Shown: positions 14,520-15,053 of the stretch, in pieces
Layout: each line of letters starts with the position of its first letter
Numbering within the stretch: position 1 is the stretch's first letter
Source: an uncultured Collinsella sp.
GTDB taxonomy: Bacteria; Actinomycetota; Coriobacteriia; Coriobacteriales; Coriobacteriaceae
Length of the DNA stretch: 15,053 nucleotides
Assembly: GCA_900555765.1 (NCBI GenBank)
Contig: USMA01000003.1
Coordinates: 1-15,053 of the forward strand
Reading direction: 5' to 3'
Translations under genes and position numbers: made by a program
The notes under the pieces: generated by a model
The model's input: the letters and a program-made list of their open reading frames with translations, nothing else
Databases searched by the model: none
What the model was told of the DNA's origin: nothing

Positions 14520-14531
14520 CTCGTCGAGCGC
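14514..14531. other. Right chimeric joint
   Basis: On the minus strand the chain reads KKNPIEALDE-DFDLLICG. The left part is the end of the sensory domain of a CdaR-type regulator, where relatives continue with the helix-turn-helix linker. The right part is ETF beta. The change falls within the codons Ala-Leu-Asp-Glu-Asp-Phe, and the frame is kept across it. The shared GACGAGGA-type sequence probably hides the exact base. Confidence 0.75.
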
Positions 14532-15053
14532 CTCGATGGGGTTTTTCTTAAACGCTTCTGACAGGAACATCTCGCACAGCGTCGTCGGCAGCTGATAAAT
14601 AATGCGGCCGATGCCGAGGTTGTCATAGTGGATGACCGGCTTCTCGTTTTCGAACACCTTGCCGACCTCGATGGCGACCTGCGCCTCCTTATAGCGATCC
14701 GCCAGCTCGCGCAGATGATGCGCGTTCGTGCTGATGCCGATCACGCACTTGATGCCAAGCTCGTCAAGCAGGGTCTTCTCGATGAGCGCTGCAGTGCTCG
14801 CAATGACCTCAGGGCATTCCGCCGAGGGGAGCGCCTTGACGATGACGATGTCGGACTCGTTGATGCTCAGGACAAAGTCCTGCTGCTTGTCCGGGAACAT
14901 ACCGGAAAGCACGTCGACGGAGGCGACGTCCGCCCGGCCTACCTGCCGGACGAGGAAGACGGCGCGCGGCGCGTCGGTGACGAAATGCAGCTCCTTGGCG
15001 CGGATATAGATGTCGCCGGGGAGGATATTGTCGGTGATGAAAAGCACCTGCTC
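14520..15053 (-). CDS. CdaR/PucR-family transcriptional regulator, partial at both ends
   Basis: A fragment of about 178 residues, open at the window edge, so its start lies outside. It contains the degenerate GGDEF-like sensory domain of CdaR-type sugar-diacid regulators: NMFPDKQQDF-like text seen as GMFPDKQQDFVLSINESDIVI, then a run seen as ELGIKCVIGIS, HLRELADRYKEAQVAIEVG and IYQLPTTLCEMFL. These stretches are typical of Clostridia versions. The C-terminal PucR helix-turn-helix that should follow ALDEE is absent, replaced at the joint by ETF beta sequence, and the reading frame runs on to the TAG at 14493-14495. Without the DNA-binding domain it could not act as a regulator. Its style is more Firmicute than actinobacterial. 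Confidence 0.8.

Noticed and set aside
475..14520. A reassigned genetic code for this genome
   Set aside because: The three in-frame stops are of three different types, and TAG and TAA clearly terminate neighbouring genes. At most TGA could be recoded.
13617..14561. 314-codon plus-strand open frame over the ETF genes
   Set aside because: Composition is antisense-like, and it spans the chimeric joint, two genes and their start/stop overlap.

Overview
The bulk of this window (about 475 to 14520) is GC-rich DNA whose protein sequences look like those of a gut actinobacterium of the class Coriobacteriia, most like Collinsella. That assignment rests on my recognition of the proteins, not on a search. 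The two ends look different. Bases 1 to about 475 are more AT-rich and hold the ends of two unidentified converging genes and a pair of hairpin repeats. Bases about 14520 to 15053 encode part of a Clostridia-type CdaR/PucR-family regulator. Each boundary cuts a Collinsella-type gene in mid-coding sequence: homoserine dehydrogenase loses its NAD-binding start, and ETF beta loses roughly its first 100 residues. The simplest reading is a chimeric contig, with recent illegitimate transfer as the alternative.

Layout. 1-470: foreign gene end, terminator, two tandem hairpin repeats, second foreign gene end. 475-1572 (+): 5'-truncated hom (threonine/methionine synthesis), followed by a long bidirectional terminator. 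1685-3247 (-): CPA2-type cation/proton antiporter with a charged cytoplasmic tail. 3432-7178 (+): large single-chain FGAM synthase purL (purine synthesis). 7278-8213 (+): EamA/DMT exporter broken by an in-frame TAA. 8405-9547 (-): seven-helix membrane diguanylate cyclase. 9738-10760 (-): KdgT-type 2-keto-3-deoxygluconate permease. 10911-11916 (-): azlC-azlD branched-chain amino acid exporter. 12043-12855 (+): HD-domain phosphohydrolase. 12852-14519 (-): an ETF beta/alpha pair whose alpha subunit carries an N-terminal two-cluster ferredoxin domain. The ETF pair is interrupted by an in-frame TGA in alpha and an in-frame TAG in the remaining part of beta. 14520-15053 (-): partial regulator.

The genes do not form one pathway. 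They are housekeeping and transport genes in short transcription units, well separated by rho-independent terminators. The closest functional coupling is within azlCD and within the ETF pair.

I found no convincing new defence, mobile or RNA-guided system. The most interesting points are the in-frame TGA that sits exactly at the third cysteine of a [4Fe-4S] motif with a hairpin just downstream, the absence of TGA as a terminator in all eleven native genes, the three interrupted genes, the two chimeric joints, and the structured tandem repeat at the left end.
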